64,000 bases of DNA from Clostridia bacterium (GCA_016938675.1 JAFGUF010000031.1:1-64000); one strand, 5' to 3'; counted from the first letter of the stretch, positions 26,559 through 36,458 are shown. Notes: generated from the sequence alone by a model not told the origin. Made by a program: numbers and translations.

Positions 26559-27265
26559 TTTTTATTTGTCTCCTGTATATGAATTTTAAAATTTTTATTT
26601 TTATCATTTATTTTATATATGACAGTATTTTTAAAATTATACTTGTCCAGTATATCGGCTGCACTATATTTCTTCCACATATGCATTGGGAAAAAATGAG
26701 TGATTTCAAATGAGCGAAGCATTCTAACGGCACCCTCTTCATAGAAATCCACCATACGGTGGTCAACCGGGAAAAAGGCGATATCTATTTTGTCTGTCGT
26801 TCTAAGGATTTTATTTACTATCCGGTAAAAGCTTTTTTCGGATTCGACTATTTCTCTTGGCTTGCTGTCATTTCGCCAGCTCCATAGGTTTAGGTCCCCT
26901 GCGTGAAATATTTTTACGCCCTTATATGTAATTAGGTAACATAAACCTTCGTCTGTTGAATCAAAGGTTTCTATAAGAATTCCCTTAATGTTTAGCTTCT
27001 GATCAGGCAGCATATAGATAACTTCCTCGCTTACAGCTAAGTCCTTTGGCATTATATAAACGGTATCAGGGTTATTGTTTTTTAAGCTTAATACGCTTTC
27101 ATTATAATGGTCTGCATGCCCATGGCTTACAAAAACAAAAGGCTTCTCCGCCTTTTCTGTTTCTGCAGCAGGCAGGGTGCCCTTGTAAAAATCAAAAAGC
27201 ATAAAATAATTGTCAAACTCAATAGAAAATCCACTATGGAAGTGGTATTTTACTGCAAACTCCAT
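26555..27265 (-). CDS. Metallo-beta-lactamase-fold hydrolase, UlaG-like
   Basis: 236 residues. It begins [16 protein letters not shown] and has HGHADHYNE near residue 49-57, the zinc-site motif HxHx[14 protein letters not shown] near 115 carries the next metal Asp, and FFPMHMWK gives the last His. This order matches the UlaG/YtnP-like group of MBL proteins, whose members act on varied phosphodiester or ester substrates. It is the first gene of the purH-purD-cca run and overlaps purH by four bases. A role in purine metabolism is possible but unsupported beyond position. Confidence 0.8.
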   Translation of the reverse strand: MEFAVKYHFHSGFSIEFDNYFMLFDFYKGTLPAAETEKAEKPFVFVSHGHADHYNESVLSLKNNNPDTVYIMPKDLAVSEEVIYMLPDQKLNIKGILIETFDSTDEGLCYLITYKGVKIFHAGDLNLWSWRNDSKPREIVESEKSFYRIVNKILRTTDKIDIAFFPVDHRMVDFYEEGAVRMLRSFEITHFFPMHMWKKYSAADILDKYNFKNTVIYKINDKNKNFKIHIQETNKK

Positions 27266-27347
27266 TCGATCCTCCGTACATTATTTGATTATTATAGCAT
27301 ATTGTTCGTGTTTGTCATATACCGGATTACAAAAAATATTGTTAATT

Positions 27348-28256
27348 CTACTTGCCATACATTTTCTCAATGGCCTTTATCTGAAGATAGAATACGTCAT
27401 TAATAGGTGTTGCAACATTATATTTCTTTCCAAGCTCAATGAGTACACCTGCAAGCATATTCACCTCAGTTTTTCTTTTTGCATCCACGTCCTGATGCAT
27501 TGAGGTTTTGCCGTCAGGCGACAGCGATGATAGAAATGCCAGTGCTCTGTGGATGTCGCTTTCTTTAATCGGTATGCCCATTGCATTTGCAACAGAAACA
27601 GCCTCTCTCATTGCTTTTACAGTCAAATCTAGCACTTCAGGAACCTGTATAAAGTCGCCATATGTAGCGCCGAGAATAGCAGAAACCTGGTTCATGCCGA
27701 TATTTATCATGAATTTTTTCCACTGCCTTGTTAGTATATCATCTACGATACTGTGACTCATTCCAACGCTAGATAATATATCGGATATAGTTTTTGTCCT
27801 TTGGCTTGCTTCCCCGTTTTTTTCACCGAAATAGATGTGACCGTCGGCTATAAAAGAGGTGCTTCGGCCGACTCTTGTCGCATCGGTTTTTGTAATGAAT
27901 GCATAAATGCATCTTTCTTCGCCGAATTTTTCCGATATTATATTCTCGCTGTCGATGCCGTTTAGTAGGCTCATTATGGTGCAGTTGTCGCCTAATAGTC
28001 CATCCAGCTCAGAAAGAGCGGCGGGAAGGTCATCGTATTTTGTCGCAATGATTGCCAGATCGCATTTTTTATTATAACTGCTGTTGGTAACATAATTAAA
28101 TGCGTATTCACAATCATTTATAATAATTGGCTTGTTTTTATAACTCTGATATCTCTCTTCATCCAACAGGATATCAATTTTTACATTGTTGTCAGGAAAC
28201 TTGGACGCAACCATTGATCCGATTGCGCCCAGGCCAATAAGCAAGATGTTTTTCAT
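27348..28256 (-). CDS. panE: Ketopantoate reductase family protein (2-dehydropantoate 2-reductase-like)
   Basis: 302 residues. The N-terminal Rossmann fold has LIGLGAIGSMVAS, and the second half is the ApbA/PanE C-terminal helical domain with WKKFMINIGMNQVSAILG near 183-200. GKTSMHQDVDAKRKTEVN near 255-272 carries the conserved Lys/Ser/Asp-containing segment. The enzyme reduces ketopantoate with NADPH in pantothenate synthesis. No other pan genes are adjacent, so the substrate is inferred from family only. The gene stops 82 bases before the start of the MBL gene. Confidence 0.82.
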   Translation of the reverse strand: MKNILLIGLGAIGSMVASKFPDNNVKIDILLDEERYQSYKNKPIIINDCEYAFNYVTNSSYNKKCDLAIIATKYDDLPAALSELDGLLGDNCTIMSLLNGIDSENIISEKFGEERCIYAFITKTDATRVGRSTSFIADGHIYFGEKNGEASQRTKTISDILSSVGMSHSIVDDILTRQWKKFMINIGMNQVSAILGATYGDFIQVPEVLDLTVKAMREAVSVANAMGIPIKESDIHRALAFLSSLSPDGKTSMHQDVDAKRKTEVNMLAGVLIELGKKYNVATPINDVFYLQIKAIEKMYGK

Positions 28257-28268
28257 GCAGGCTTCCTT

Positions 28269-29021
28269 TTAAAATATGTCTAATAATACTGGGCAGTGGT
28301 CGCTGCCGAATATGTCGTTGAGTATGTCCACTGAATTCATTTGGCTTTTAAGGTCTTCGCTTACCAGGAAATAATCAATACGCCATCCCGCATTGTTTGC
28401 CCTCGCATTGAACATATATGACCACCATGAATATATGCCTGTTCTGTCTGGGTAATAATGGCGGAAGCTGTCTACAAACCCGGCGGATAAAAGATTCGTC
28501 ATCTTTTCTCTTTCCTCATCTGTAAATCCCGCGTTTCTCCTGTTGGAGGATGGATTTTTAAGGTCAATCTCTTTATGTGCTACATTCAGGTCGCCGCACA
28601 GAATTACGCCCTTTTTGGCAGCTAGTGAAGAAAGATATTCCCTGAAAGCTTCTTCCCACTCCATTCTGTAGTCAAGGCGTGCGAGCTCTCTTTGGGAGTT
28701 AGGCGTATAGCAATTAACCAAGAAGAATTTATCATACTCAAGGGTAATAACCCTGCCCTCTTTATCGTGATGCTCTATGCCGATGTCATAAGTCACATTA
28801 AGCGGCTCGGCTTTTGAAAAAACGGCAGTACCAGAATACCCTTTTTTTTCGGCGGAGTTCCAATATTGATGATAGCCGTCTGCTTCTATATCCACCTGCC
28901 CTTCCTGGCATTTAGTTTCCTGTATACAAAAAATATCAGCGTCTGCCTCATTGAAAAAATTCATAAATCCCTTGCCTAGGCACGCCCTTATTCCATTTAC
29001 ATTCCATGATATCAATTTCAT
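28269..29021 (-). CDS. xth: Exodeoxyribonuclease III
   Basis: 250 residues in the endonuclease/exonuclease/phosphatase fold: SWNVNGIRA at the start, FCIQETKC with the metal Glu near 36, GDLNVAHKEIDLKNP near 144 and SDHCPVLLDIF at the end. It is an AP endonuclease and 3' exonuclease for base-excision repair. It lies 12 bases upstream of the panE-like gene on the same strand. Confidence 0.94.
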   Translation of the reverse strand: MKLISWNVNGIRACLGKGFMNFFNEADADIFCIQETKCQEGQVDIEADGYHQYWNSAEKKGYSGTAVFSKAEPLNVTYDIGIEHHDKEGRVITLEYDKFFLVNCYTPNSQRELARLDYRMEWEEAFREYLSSLAAKKGVILCGDLNVAHKEIDLKNPSSNRRNAGFTDEEREKMTNLLSAGFVDSFRHYYPDRTGIYSWWSYMFNARANNAGWRIDYFLVSEDLKSQMNSVDILNDIFGSDHCPVLLDIF

Positions 29022-29083
29022 TTTATCACTTCCTTTGTTGTTATCTTATAATTATACTATAAAATTAAGTAGTATTATATAGC

Positions 29084-29109
29084 AAAAAAGCCCTAAAAAA
29101 GGCCTTTTC
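29084..29109 (-). terminator. Terminator after nrdJ
   Basis: AAAGGCC and GGGCTTT form a stem separated by a T-rich loop on the minus strand, followed by a T run. It lies about 12 bases past the nrdJ stop. Confidence 0.6.
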
Positions 29110-29120
29110 TATTTATGTTA

Positions 29121-32048
29121 TCAGCTGCAGCCTGTTGTTGTGCCGCAGTCTCTGCACACTTTGCATGTGCCGTTTCGAATCAATCGTTCGCTTCCGCAGC
29201 TGGAGCACCTTTCGCCATATACTACTTCGCCTAAATCCTCGTGTTCGGGTTCTTCGTAGTATTCTTCTTCCTTTTCCTGCGCCTCATATTTTTCGGAGAT
29301 TACTTTGGAGAATCTTTCAGGCTTCACCTGACATCTGGAAAAATCTCCTCTTTCAATATCAATTACTTTGCTGATTAGGTCAGAGATAGAGGAAGCTGAC
29401 TTAATATAAGGATGCCTTGACACAAAACCTGAAGGCTCAAATTTTTGTCCGCGAAGAGTCTTTGAAATGTGCTCGGGGCTTATCTGATACTGAAGCATAT
29501 TAGAAATGGCCTTAGAAAGGGATGCAAGAATGCCCTTCACAACAGTACCTTCCTTATCTGTTGATACGAATATTTCGGAGAGTTCGCCGTCCTCATAGAA
29601 CCCGATCGTTATATACAGCTCAATATCGCCAATTTTTGCCGCGTGCGTACGGCTGATTCTTACGCCGTTTGGCTTTTTCCTTGTGGGCCTGTGATATGTG
29701 GACCTTGCATATTCCAGAAGCTCTAGATAAGTATACTCTTCAAATGGCTTATCAGCATCTTCAGACGAGCCAAGATTTAATGGCTGAGCTGCCTTGCAGC
29801 CGTCCCTATATACGGCAACTGCCTTCGCTCCGGTTTTGTATGCCAGAATATTAATACTCTTGATATCTTCAACTGTAGATTCTGCGGGCAGGTTTACGGT
29901 TTTTGATACGGCTCCGCTTATCTGAGGGGTAATAGCGGAAACCATAAGTACATGACCTTCCGGAGAAATATCATTTGCGGCGTCGAATATAGGCATATGC
30001 TCTTCCTTTATATGCGGCGCGCTGTGCATATTGTGGTTGACAAGATTGCCGTTTTCACCTTTTTGAAGCAGATAGTCGAATATATCTTCAATCTCATTTT
30101 TCTTATAGCCAAGTTTAGAAAGGGCCGTTTCAAGCACAGGATTAACAAGCTCCATAAATCCGCCGCCCACTAGCTCCTTATAAACAACGTGGCTGTAGTA
30201 GGGCTCAACTGATGTTGCACCACAGTCCATTGCAAAGGATATTGTGCCTGTAGGCGCTATTACGCTCACTTGAGCATTTCTGTAGCCGAAATCGTCACCC
30301 GCTTCAATCGCCATTTTCCATCCTGATTTTAGGGCATCACTGATATTTTGGGGTATTAGAGAGTGGTTTACTTTGACAGGCTGGTAGAAAAGATTCTCGT
30401 AGCCGTCCTCAAGGTATCCCCCTACCCTGGCATGGTTTCTGATTACGGATTTCATGTAGCTGCTGTTTATGTCATAGCTTTCGAATGCACCCAATTTTTC
30501 GGCCATAAGCGCGGAAGTATAATAGGAATAGCCTGTCATAATTCCGGCAAGAGCTCCTGCGAATGCACGGCTTTCCTTGCTGTCGTAGGCCATACCTGCA
30601 GACAAAAGCACAGAAGCCAAATTAGCCATACCGATTCCTGTGGTACGGAAAAGATAGCTATTTAGAGCCACTTGCTCTGTTGGAAACTGTCCCCAGTATA
30701 TTGAAGCCTCCAGTATCATCTGGATAAAGCAGACCAGATGAATATATGAAGCTGTGTCAAACAAATCTGTGCTGTCATCATAAAATCTGTGTACGTTAAT
30801 AGAAGCCAGGTTGCAGGCAGTATCATCCAAAAAGGAATATTCGCTGCATGGATTTGTGGAATTTATTCTGTTGTGTTTTGCACCGTATTCGCCGTCGGAG
30901 CCAGCAGGGCATGTGTGCCATGCGTTAAAAGTATCATCAAACTGAAGACCGGGGTCTGCGCATTCCCATGCGGCTTTGTTTATCTTATTCCAAAGGTCAT
31001 CAACTGACACTTCTTTATCTACTTCGCTGTCTTTTCTGCCTTTTAGCTGGAAAAGCGCGTCCTTGTCATTATCCAAATTGAGCACTTTGTCCATAAATTC
31101 TTTGTTCAGGCGAACGGAGTTATTGGAATTCTGGCCGCTTACTGTCTGATAGGCTTCTCCGTCGATTGAGGAATCATATCCCATTTTCGCCAATGCGCGA
31201 ACCTTTTGCTCTTCTTTTTCTTTCCAAAGAATGAATTCTTCAACGTCGGGATGATCAATATCCACAATCACCATCTTTGCCGCTCTGCGTGTTGTGCCGC
31301 CGGATTTTATTGCGCCGGCGTTTCTATCCAGTCCTTGGAGAAAGCTCAGCATTCCTGATGAATAGCCGCCGTTTGAGATTCTTTCGTTTTTCGCACGGAG
31401 AACGGAGAAATTCGTGCCTACCCCAGAGCCGCCTTTGAAAAGATTTGTTTCACTTACATAATGATCTGTAATGGACTGTTTACCCAGAAGCTGATCTTTT
31501 ATAGACAGGATAAAGCATGCAGATGCCTGTGTACGTGTATACCTGTCAGGAGACTGGACTACCTTTTTGAGCATTTCATCATAATAAAAAAGTCCGTCTT
31601 TTTCGCCTGGTATATTGTAATTGCGCATTATTCCCGTATTGAACCATTGCGGTGAATTAGGGGCCCACATCTGGCTCAAAAAGGCGTATACAAGCTCATC
31701 GTATATTATCTGCCACTGAGCTTTATCGTCAAGAAGGCCCTCCTTAAGCAAAGCATCTGCCCAGAAGCCGACAAGCCTGTCCGCTACCTGTATCATGCTG
31801 TACTCGTGGCCTCTTTCGTTATCTACTCCTGATTTTCTGAAGTATTTGCTTGCAATTATCTTGCATGCGTTAAGAGAATAATTTACCGGAAATTCAAGCT
31901 GCTTCATATCCAAAATCGTTTCGCCGGTTTTCCAGTTTTTCATGTGGATATCTACAGTTTTATATTCAAAAAGGTCATATACCGTCTTGTTGCTGTTTTC
32001 AAGGCTTTTTGTGAAGTGTCTTGTAATAATTGAATCTATTTTCGCCAT
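29121..32048 (-). CDS. nrdJ: Adenosylcobalamin-dependent (class II) ribonucleotide reductase
   Basis: 975 residues. It reduces ribonucleotides to deoxyribonucleotides using coenzyme B12. The barrel has NPCSEYSFLDDTACNLAS near 400, with a catalytic Cys/Asn/Glu-type loop. APTGTISFAMDCGATSVEP near 602 and the C-terminal CSSCGSERLIRNGTCKVC and CRDC segment (near 945) form a Cys-rich tail that shuttles electrons and is zinc-like. Length fits the family. It has no N-terminal ATP cone. It is monocistronic. No cobalamin riboswitch is visible in the 150 bases upstream; instead there is a 24-base palindromic stretch. Confidence 0.95.
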   Translation of the reverse strand: MAKIDSIITRHFTKSLENSNKTVYDLFEYKTVDIHMKNWKTGETILDMKQLEFPVNYSLNACKIIASKYFRKSGVDNERGHEYSMIQVADRLVGFWADALLKEGLLDDKAQWQIIYDELVYAFLSQMWAPNSPQWFNTGIMRNYNIPGEKDGLFYYDEMLKKVVQSPDRYTRTQASACFILSIKDQLLGKQSITDHYVSETNLFKGGSGVGTNFSVLRAKNERISNGGYSSGMLSFLQGLDRNAGAIKSGGTTRRAAKMVIVDIDHPDVEEFILWKEKEEQKVRALAKMGYDSSIDGEAYQTVSGQNSNNSVRLNKEFMDKVLNLDNDKDALFQLKGRKDSEVDKEVSVDDLWNKINKAAWECADPGLQFDDTFNAWHTCPAGSDGEYGAKHNRINSTNPCSEYSFLDDTACNLASINVHRFYDDSTDLFDTASYIHLVCFIQMILEASIYWGQFPTEQVALNSYLFRTTGIGMANLASVLLSAGMAYDSKESRAFAGALAGIMTGYSYYTSALMAEKLGAFESYDINSSYMKSVIRNHARVGGYLEDGYENLFYQPVKVNHSLIPQNISDALKSGWKMAIEAGDDFGYRNAQVSVIAPTGTISFAMDCGATSVEPYYSHVVYKELVGGGFMELVNPVLETALSKLGYKKNEIEDIFDYLLQKGENGNLVNHNMHSAPHIKEEHMPIFDAANDISPEGHVLMVSAITPQISGAVSKTVNLPAESTVEDIKSINILAYKTGAKAVAVYRDGCKAAQPLNLGSSEDADKPFEEYTYLELLEYARSTYHRPTRKKPNGVRISRTHAAKIGDIELYITIGFYEDGELSEIFVSTDKEGTVVKGILASLSKAISNMLQYQISPEHISKTLRGQKFEPSGFVSRHPYIKSASSISDLISKVIDIERGDFSRCQVKPERFSKVISEKYEAQEKEEEYYEEPEHEDLGEVVYGERCSSCGSERLIRNGTCKVCRDCGTTTGCS

Positions 32049-32073
32049 AATATCTATCTACCCCCTGTGCTTT

Positions 32074-32097
32074 ACCTATATACTATATAATGTAGGT
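32074..32097. promoter_or_regulatory. Imperfect palindrome upstream of nrdJ (possible operator)
   Basis: ACCTATATACTA and TATAATGTAGGT match as an inverted repeat at 9 of 12 positions. A TATAAT-like promoter element (ATTATAACACAA on the plus strand) lies just upstream. The AT-rich core resembles the NrdR box loosely, but I cannot assign it. Confidence 0.3.
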
Positions 32098-32204
32098 GGA
32101 TAGTAATTATAACACAAGATTTGCCGATTAAAAAGTAGTTTGCAAGATTTTTATTTGTTAATTTTTCGATTTCGACATTAATCGGAATTTAGATGCAAAT
32201 TATT

Positions 32205-33971
32205 TTATTTATTTCCAATGTTTTCGGGCGGTATTTCGCTAAGCAGATAATTAGAGCCAGGTTTTTTCTTCGCCTCGCCTTTTATATAGGCACAGGCCTT
32301 GGCAATATCAGACTCGTTTCTGAAACGGGAAAGATGTCCGAAGACTCCGGCTATTGTTATTGAAGTAAGAGGGAATTTTCGTCCGGTGCCTGCAGCCTCA
32401 AAATATCCGCGGTCAAGATCAGTTTGCCTGAAATAGTATTTAATCTGCTCATCGAATTCATTAAGTATCTGTGAGCACAATAAATAATATTCTTTTTCTG
32501 ATGCCTCTACTACGAATATAAAATCATCGCCGCCTACATGCCCGACAAAGCTGCTGTTTTGGTAACTGGCTGATATAATTTTTTTTAATATTGACGCGAC
32601 TAGGCTTATTACGCTGTCGCCCGCGTCAAATCCGTAAACATCATTGTAAGCTTTGAATTTATCAATATCTGCGTAGAAAACGCCGCAGGTTTTCGTGCTG
32701 TTTATAATATCCTTAAGTTTTTTTGTTATTGCAGTATTCCCGGGAAGTAGAGTAAGGGGATTTAAGCTTTTAGCTATATTTTTCTCATAATCGATGGTAT
32801 AGGAGATTATTGACTTCATGGTTATTATTCCCGCATACTGCCCTTTATCAAGAATCATTATGTCGTCGTATTCGTTTGTTCTTTGCAGTGCCATGCGGCC
32901 GGCATCATGTATGGGAGTCGAGATGTCCAGCATCAGGGTGTCGTTGCCCAAAACAGAGGATATTGGCTTTTTGCAGTAAAGTGAGTAGCCGTATCTGGTG
33001 GATAGCTTTGCATCAAAGGCGCTTTTGCTCACTAACCCCAGCGGCTTTGATCCGTGCAGAACGGACAGGGTATTGCTGCCGGAGCTTTCGAAATGCTTTA
33101 TTACATCTTCGCACAGCACATCATCATTAATAACCGGCACCTTTCTTATAAGTGTTCCTACAGATTTGTTTTCAAACGAAAAGATGTCTTTTTGCTTTAT
33201 TTCAATTTTCGCATCATTAATGAGGTAACTAATGCCGGTGGGACACTCATCTATATCTGAAATTTGCTCAAAGAGATAGTCTCCTTGTCCATAGGGTACA
33301 CCTAGTTCTATCAGCGTTTTAAGTTCTTCTTTTGTATTTACCCCATCCGCAATTATCTTAAAGTGGCTTTCTCTTGACAGGTCAACAAATGATTTTACAA
33401 CGGTCTGCTTATGCTTATCGGTGTCAATATCCGCGATCATTTTTTTATCTATCTTTACAAAGTCCGGCTTTGTTTCACTCACTCCTTTAAGTGATATATG
33501 AGAATCGCCGACTTTGCTGACCACTGTCCTGTATTTTTGGCTTTTATAGTGGCGGTGTATTTCCAGAAACCTTTCGTAGTCTTTTACGATTGTTTTCTGG
33601 CTTATTTCAAAAATAAGGTTTTCGGCATTTATGGTATGGTTCGCCAGAAGAGATTTTGTAAATCCCATCTGAAAATTATCATCTTCCAGAAGTGCAGGCT
33701 CAGCGACTATAAAAAGAAGCCTGCTGCCAAGAGAAGCTTCAGCTTTTTTAAAAACTTCCCGCCTGAAAACTGTTACAAACTCCCATAATTTGTTCAGTTT
33801 CTTTGCAGCTCTCACTAAATCTTTTGTTGTATATGAATGATCATTTTTTGCTGCTATTGCATATGCCTCAAATCCCAGTATATTGCCATCTCTCAAGTCA
33901 ATTACCGGTTGAAATTTTACATTTATGCTGCTGCTTTCCAGAATTTCGATGAATTCGTTTTCAGTAAACAT
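32205..33971 (-). CDS. EAL-CBS-GGDEF signalling protein with a degenerate EAL domain
   Basis: About 588 residues. An EAL-like domain (about 12-245) is followed by paired CBS domains (about 260-390) and a GGDEF domain (about 410-575) with GHVGGDDFIF. The EAL part retains QPVIDLRDG, VKIDKKMI and GQG, but lacks catalytic residues: EAY replaces EAL, EISQ replaces ELTE, and the LDDFG loop is VSKVGDS. It is therefore unlikely to break c-di-GMP. GGDDF is an acceptable variant, so diguanylate cyclase activity is possible. The CBS pair suggests a nucleotide sensor. The start is 33971, with AAAGGA seven bases upstream. The minus-strand gene stands alone. Confidence 0.82.
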   Translation of the reverse strand: MFTENEFIEILESSSINVKFQPVIDLRDGNILGFEAYAIAAKNDHSYTTKDLVRAAKKLNKLWEFVTVFRREVFKKAEASLGSRLLFIVAEPALLEDDNFQMGFTKSLLANHTINAENLIFEISQKTIVKDYERFLEIHRHYKSQKYRTVVSKVGDSHISLKGVSETKPDFVKIDKKMIADIDTDKHKQTVVKSFVDLSRESHFKIIADGVNTKEELKTLIELGVPYGQGDYLFEQISDIDECPTGISYLINDAKIEIKQKDIFSFENKSVGTLIRKVPVINDDVLCEDVIKHFESSGSNTLSVLHGSKPLGLVSKSAFDAKLSTRYGYSLYCKKPISSVLGNDTLMLDISTPIHDAGRMALQRTNEYDDIMILDKGQYAGIITMKSIISYTIDYEKNIAKSLNPLTLLPGNTAITKKLKDIINSTKTCGVFYADIDKFKAYNDVYGFDAGDSVISLVASILKKIISASYQNSSFVGHVGGDDFIFVVEASEKEYYLLCSQILNEFDEQIKYYFRQTDLDRGYFEAAGTGRKFPLTSITIAGVFGHLSRFRNESDIAKACAYIKGEAKKKPGSNYLLSEIPPENIGNK

Positions 33972-34068
33972 TTTATTATCCTTTACCATACATAATATAT
34001 ATCTATATAATTTTTCACTTTATTATAGGTTTAGTTTGTTAAGATGATATAAAGGGAAGGTAAAAAAT

Positions 34069-34098
34069 AAAATCGGCTTTTTTAAAAAGCCGATTTTT
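34069..34098 (-). terminator. Terminator after the acyl-CoA synthetase gene
   Basis: AAATCGGCTT pairs with AAGCCGATTT around a short T/A loop, followed on the minus strand by a T run. It lies 25 bases beyond the stop. Confidence 0.85.
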
Positions 34099-34122
34099 GG
34101 TTTGCATAGTTTATTAAAGTGA

Positions 34123-36351
34123 TTATTTTGAGTTCTCAGGCAGGTTAAATGTCACATACTTGTTGAGTGAAGTCATGGCATCGCGTATGTTATCATAAAC
34201 AGGCACTCCGTTAGATTCCATAATTTTGACAAACTCTTTATACACCTCGCCGGCATTTACTGAAACAACGATTGGCTTTTTGGTGCTGTTAAATAATTTG
34301 ACTATTATATTTGCCAGCCCGTCTTCATCATGGCAGTTTTCCGAGGTAGTCTTAATTATGTCTACATGGGGAATGACGCCTACTACAATGTGGTCAACGG
34401 TATCGTCGTCTATCATAGCCTGAATTATTTTGCCGTATAGCACATCATCCGTCATGGGGGTTACGTCCATTATGGCTGTTGATTTTCCCATTAGGCCCAG
34501 CTTGTCCATCTCCACCAGCTTGTCCTTGGTTTCTTGCGTTAATGGAGCTACATTTAGTGTGCCTGTTTCATCTGCGGCCAAAGTGCTTTCAAAGCCTGCA
34601 TTGCATATTACAGCTACATTGTTGCCGTTTACTTCTCTGTCTGCAAGCATTGAGAACATCTTCTGGTAATTGTAGAATGTCGCTGTATTATTGCATAGAA
34701 TGATGTTTGATTGTTCGCACATGGCTTCAACCACCGCGTAGTCTCCACTCATAGCAGCAGTGTGAGAGGATGCAGCCTTTGCACCAGCGTCTGTCTTTCC
34801 ACCCTTGTACATAATAATTGGCTTTGTGCTTTGTGAGGCCTGCTCAAAAAGCAGCCTTCCTTCAAGGAAATCAAATCCTTCAACATATATGCCGATTACA
34901 TCAATATCATCATCGTGCATGAACCACTGTACCAGGTCTGTAATTTTAACGTCGTATTTATTACCGAAGCTTACAACTGTATGCATGAGAGGTGAGTTGT
35001 GGGATTTATCAATCAAAGATATTGCCATTCCGCCGCTTTGTGAAAGCAGTGCCACGTTGCTGCGCTCGTTGGAGCGGACTTCCAGCCTGTCTTGCTCAAT
35101 AAAGAGAGTATCTACGCATTTTTCGCCTGAACTTGAAAATACACCCATGCAGTTAGGGCCAATTATCCTGATTGAACTATTGGCAATGATAGGGGTAATA
35201 GTTTCTTTAAATTCATTGAAAGGCATATCGTTGGGCAGGCCTGGTATAAGTATTACGGCTTTATCCTTTTTATGAGCTATGGATTCCAAAAACAACGGAA
35301 TGTTTTTAGCCGGCGCTGCGTACACATAAAGATCGCAGTCGAATTCATCAGGAGATTTATACAATTTGAAATTTTTGCCGTGTATTGTAGCTTCTCCACC
35401 CTTAGGGTTTATAAGGTATAGGTCATCCCAACCCATTCCAAGCATGAGGCCAACTATATCTGAGGCCATGTTTGAATTGCCGGGTTTTGTAGACACACCC
35501 AGTACACAGGCTGATTTTGGGCGGAAGAACTTGTCTAGATTATCTGTGTTTGCAGTGGGAAGCAGAGATGAAGTGCGAGGTTCGAATTCTGCATATCCGT
35601 CAAGCGCTAGGAATCGCCCGTCTTTTGCAAAAACAAACGGGTTGATGTCCATTGTTTTTATGTTCCAATTCCTGTTGTTGTCACTTATTGATGAATAGGC
35701 GTAGGCAAGGCTTGAAAGCAAGGAAGCAGTACGCGCCATATACTCTAAGTATTCAGGATGCCCAATTGAATTAAACTTGTTCCTTATTTTCAGCTGATTT
35801 ACCAAATCCAAAGATTTCTCATATGAAAATGGAGGGAGAAATAAATTTGCACTGTCGTAGTACTTTGCAAAAAATTCGGCGTCATCTCCGCCCTTGCTTA
35901 AAGTAAGAGTGGGTCCGAACGCCCTGTCGTTGCTGATTCCGTATAGGATTTCAAAGCCTAATCCTTGGCTGAAGTTGACTGCTTCTACAATTAGAAAGCC
36001 GTTTAATGTTGTTCCCTCAGGAGTGTTTTGGATAACTTTTTCCTTCATCTTGTCTAGGACGTACTGAACGAAAAATTCATCGTGGGGCACAATTTTTTGA
36101 ACACCGCCGATTTTCTGCTTGTGTGCAATGTCCTGGGAAACAATTTTAATTACTATGTCTCCGCTGTACTTGGACAGCATTTCGGATGTAACCTGGCTGG
36201 AGTTTTCAACGAAGTCATACTGGGGTATGTTCATGCCTGCGAATTTTAAGATGCCGTATACTTCGTGTTCAAAAAGTGTTGTTCTGTTCTGGTCGTGTGC
36301 TGTTTTAAATATGCTGTCGATGTTGTTCAAAGCTTCATTTGAAATATTCAT
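34123..36351 (-). CDS. Acetate-CoA ligase (ADP-forming) family protein, fused beta-alpha form
   Basis: About 742 residues. N-terminal ATP-grasp (about 1-235) contains DIVIKIVSQDIAHK and the IGGVQKI turn. Then come the CoA-binding domain (KSACVLGVSTKPGN near 285) and ligase domain with ALLSQSGGMAIS near 435. The phosphohistidine lies in SHTAAM near 535. The order is ATP-grasp first, CoA-binding second, opposite to the archaeal alpha-beta order. The reaction joins acyl-CoA, ADP and phosphate to acid and ATP; it can yield ATP during fermentation. Start from AGGAG eight bases before the ATG at 36351. The SHTG motif reads SHTA, a conservative difference. Confidence 0.88.
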   Translation of the reverse strand: MNISNEALNNIDSIFKTAHDQNRTTLFEHEVYGILKFAGMNIPQYDFVENSSQVTSEMLSKYSGDIVIKIVSQDIAHKQKIGGVQKIVPHDEFFVQYVLDKMKEKVIQNTPEGTTLNGFLIVEAVNFSQGLGFEILYGISNDRAFGPTLTLSKGGDDAEFFAKYYDSANLFLPPFSYEKSLDLVNQLKIRNKFNSIGHPEYLEYMARTASLLSSLAYAYSSISDNNRNWNIKTMDINPFVFAKDGRFLALDGYAEFEPRTSSLLPTANTDNLDKFFRPKSACVLGVSTKPGNSNMASDIVGLMLGMGWDDLYLINPKGGEATIHGKNFKLYKSPDEFDCDLYVYAAPAKNIPLFLESIAHKKDKAVILIPGLPNDMPFNEFKETITPIIANSSIRIIGPNCMGVFSSSGEKCVDTLFIEQDRLEVRSNERSNVALLSQSGGMAISLIDKSHNSPLMHTVVSFGNKYDVKITDLVQWFMHDDDIDVIGIYVEGFDFLEGRLLFEQASQSTKPIIMYKGGKTDAGAKAASSHTAAMSGDYAVVEAMCEQSNIILCNNTATFYNYQKMFSMLADREVNGNNVAVICNAGFESTLAADETGTLNVAPLTQETKDKLVEMDKLGLMGKSTAIMDVTPMTDDVLYGKIIQAMIDDDTVDHIVVGVIPHVDIIKTTSENCHDEDGLANIIVKLFNSTKKPIVVSVNAGEVYKEFVKIMESNGVPVYDNIRDAMTSLNKYVTFNLPENSK

Positions 36352-36430
36352 ATTGCATGCTCCTAACAAATAAATATATATATCAATCTTAACAAATTCC
36401 GGGAGCGATTACAAACAATATTTTGATAAA

Positions 36431-36458
36431 AAAAAGACTGTCAAGCGAAAAGACAGTC
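36431..36458 (-). terminator. Terminator after the two-component operon
   Basis: GACTGTC (36436-36442) pairs with GACAGTC (36452-36458); on the minus strand a run of eight T follows. It lies about 130 bases past the kinase stop, so the 3' untranslated part is long. Confidence 0.75.

Noticed and set aside
32049-32204. Cobalamin riboswitch before nrdJ
   Set aside because: The gap is short, without the conserved B12 core or long paired stems.
34805-35275. A 156-codon plus-strand frame inside the acyl-CoA synthetase gene
   Set aside because: Antisense to a gene with clear motifs; no start signal and composition typical of a shadow frame.
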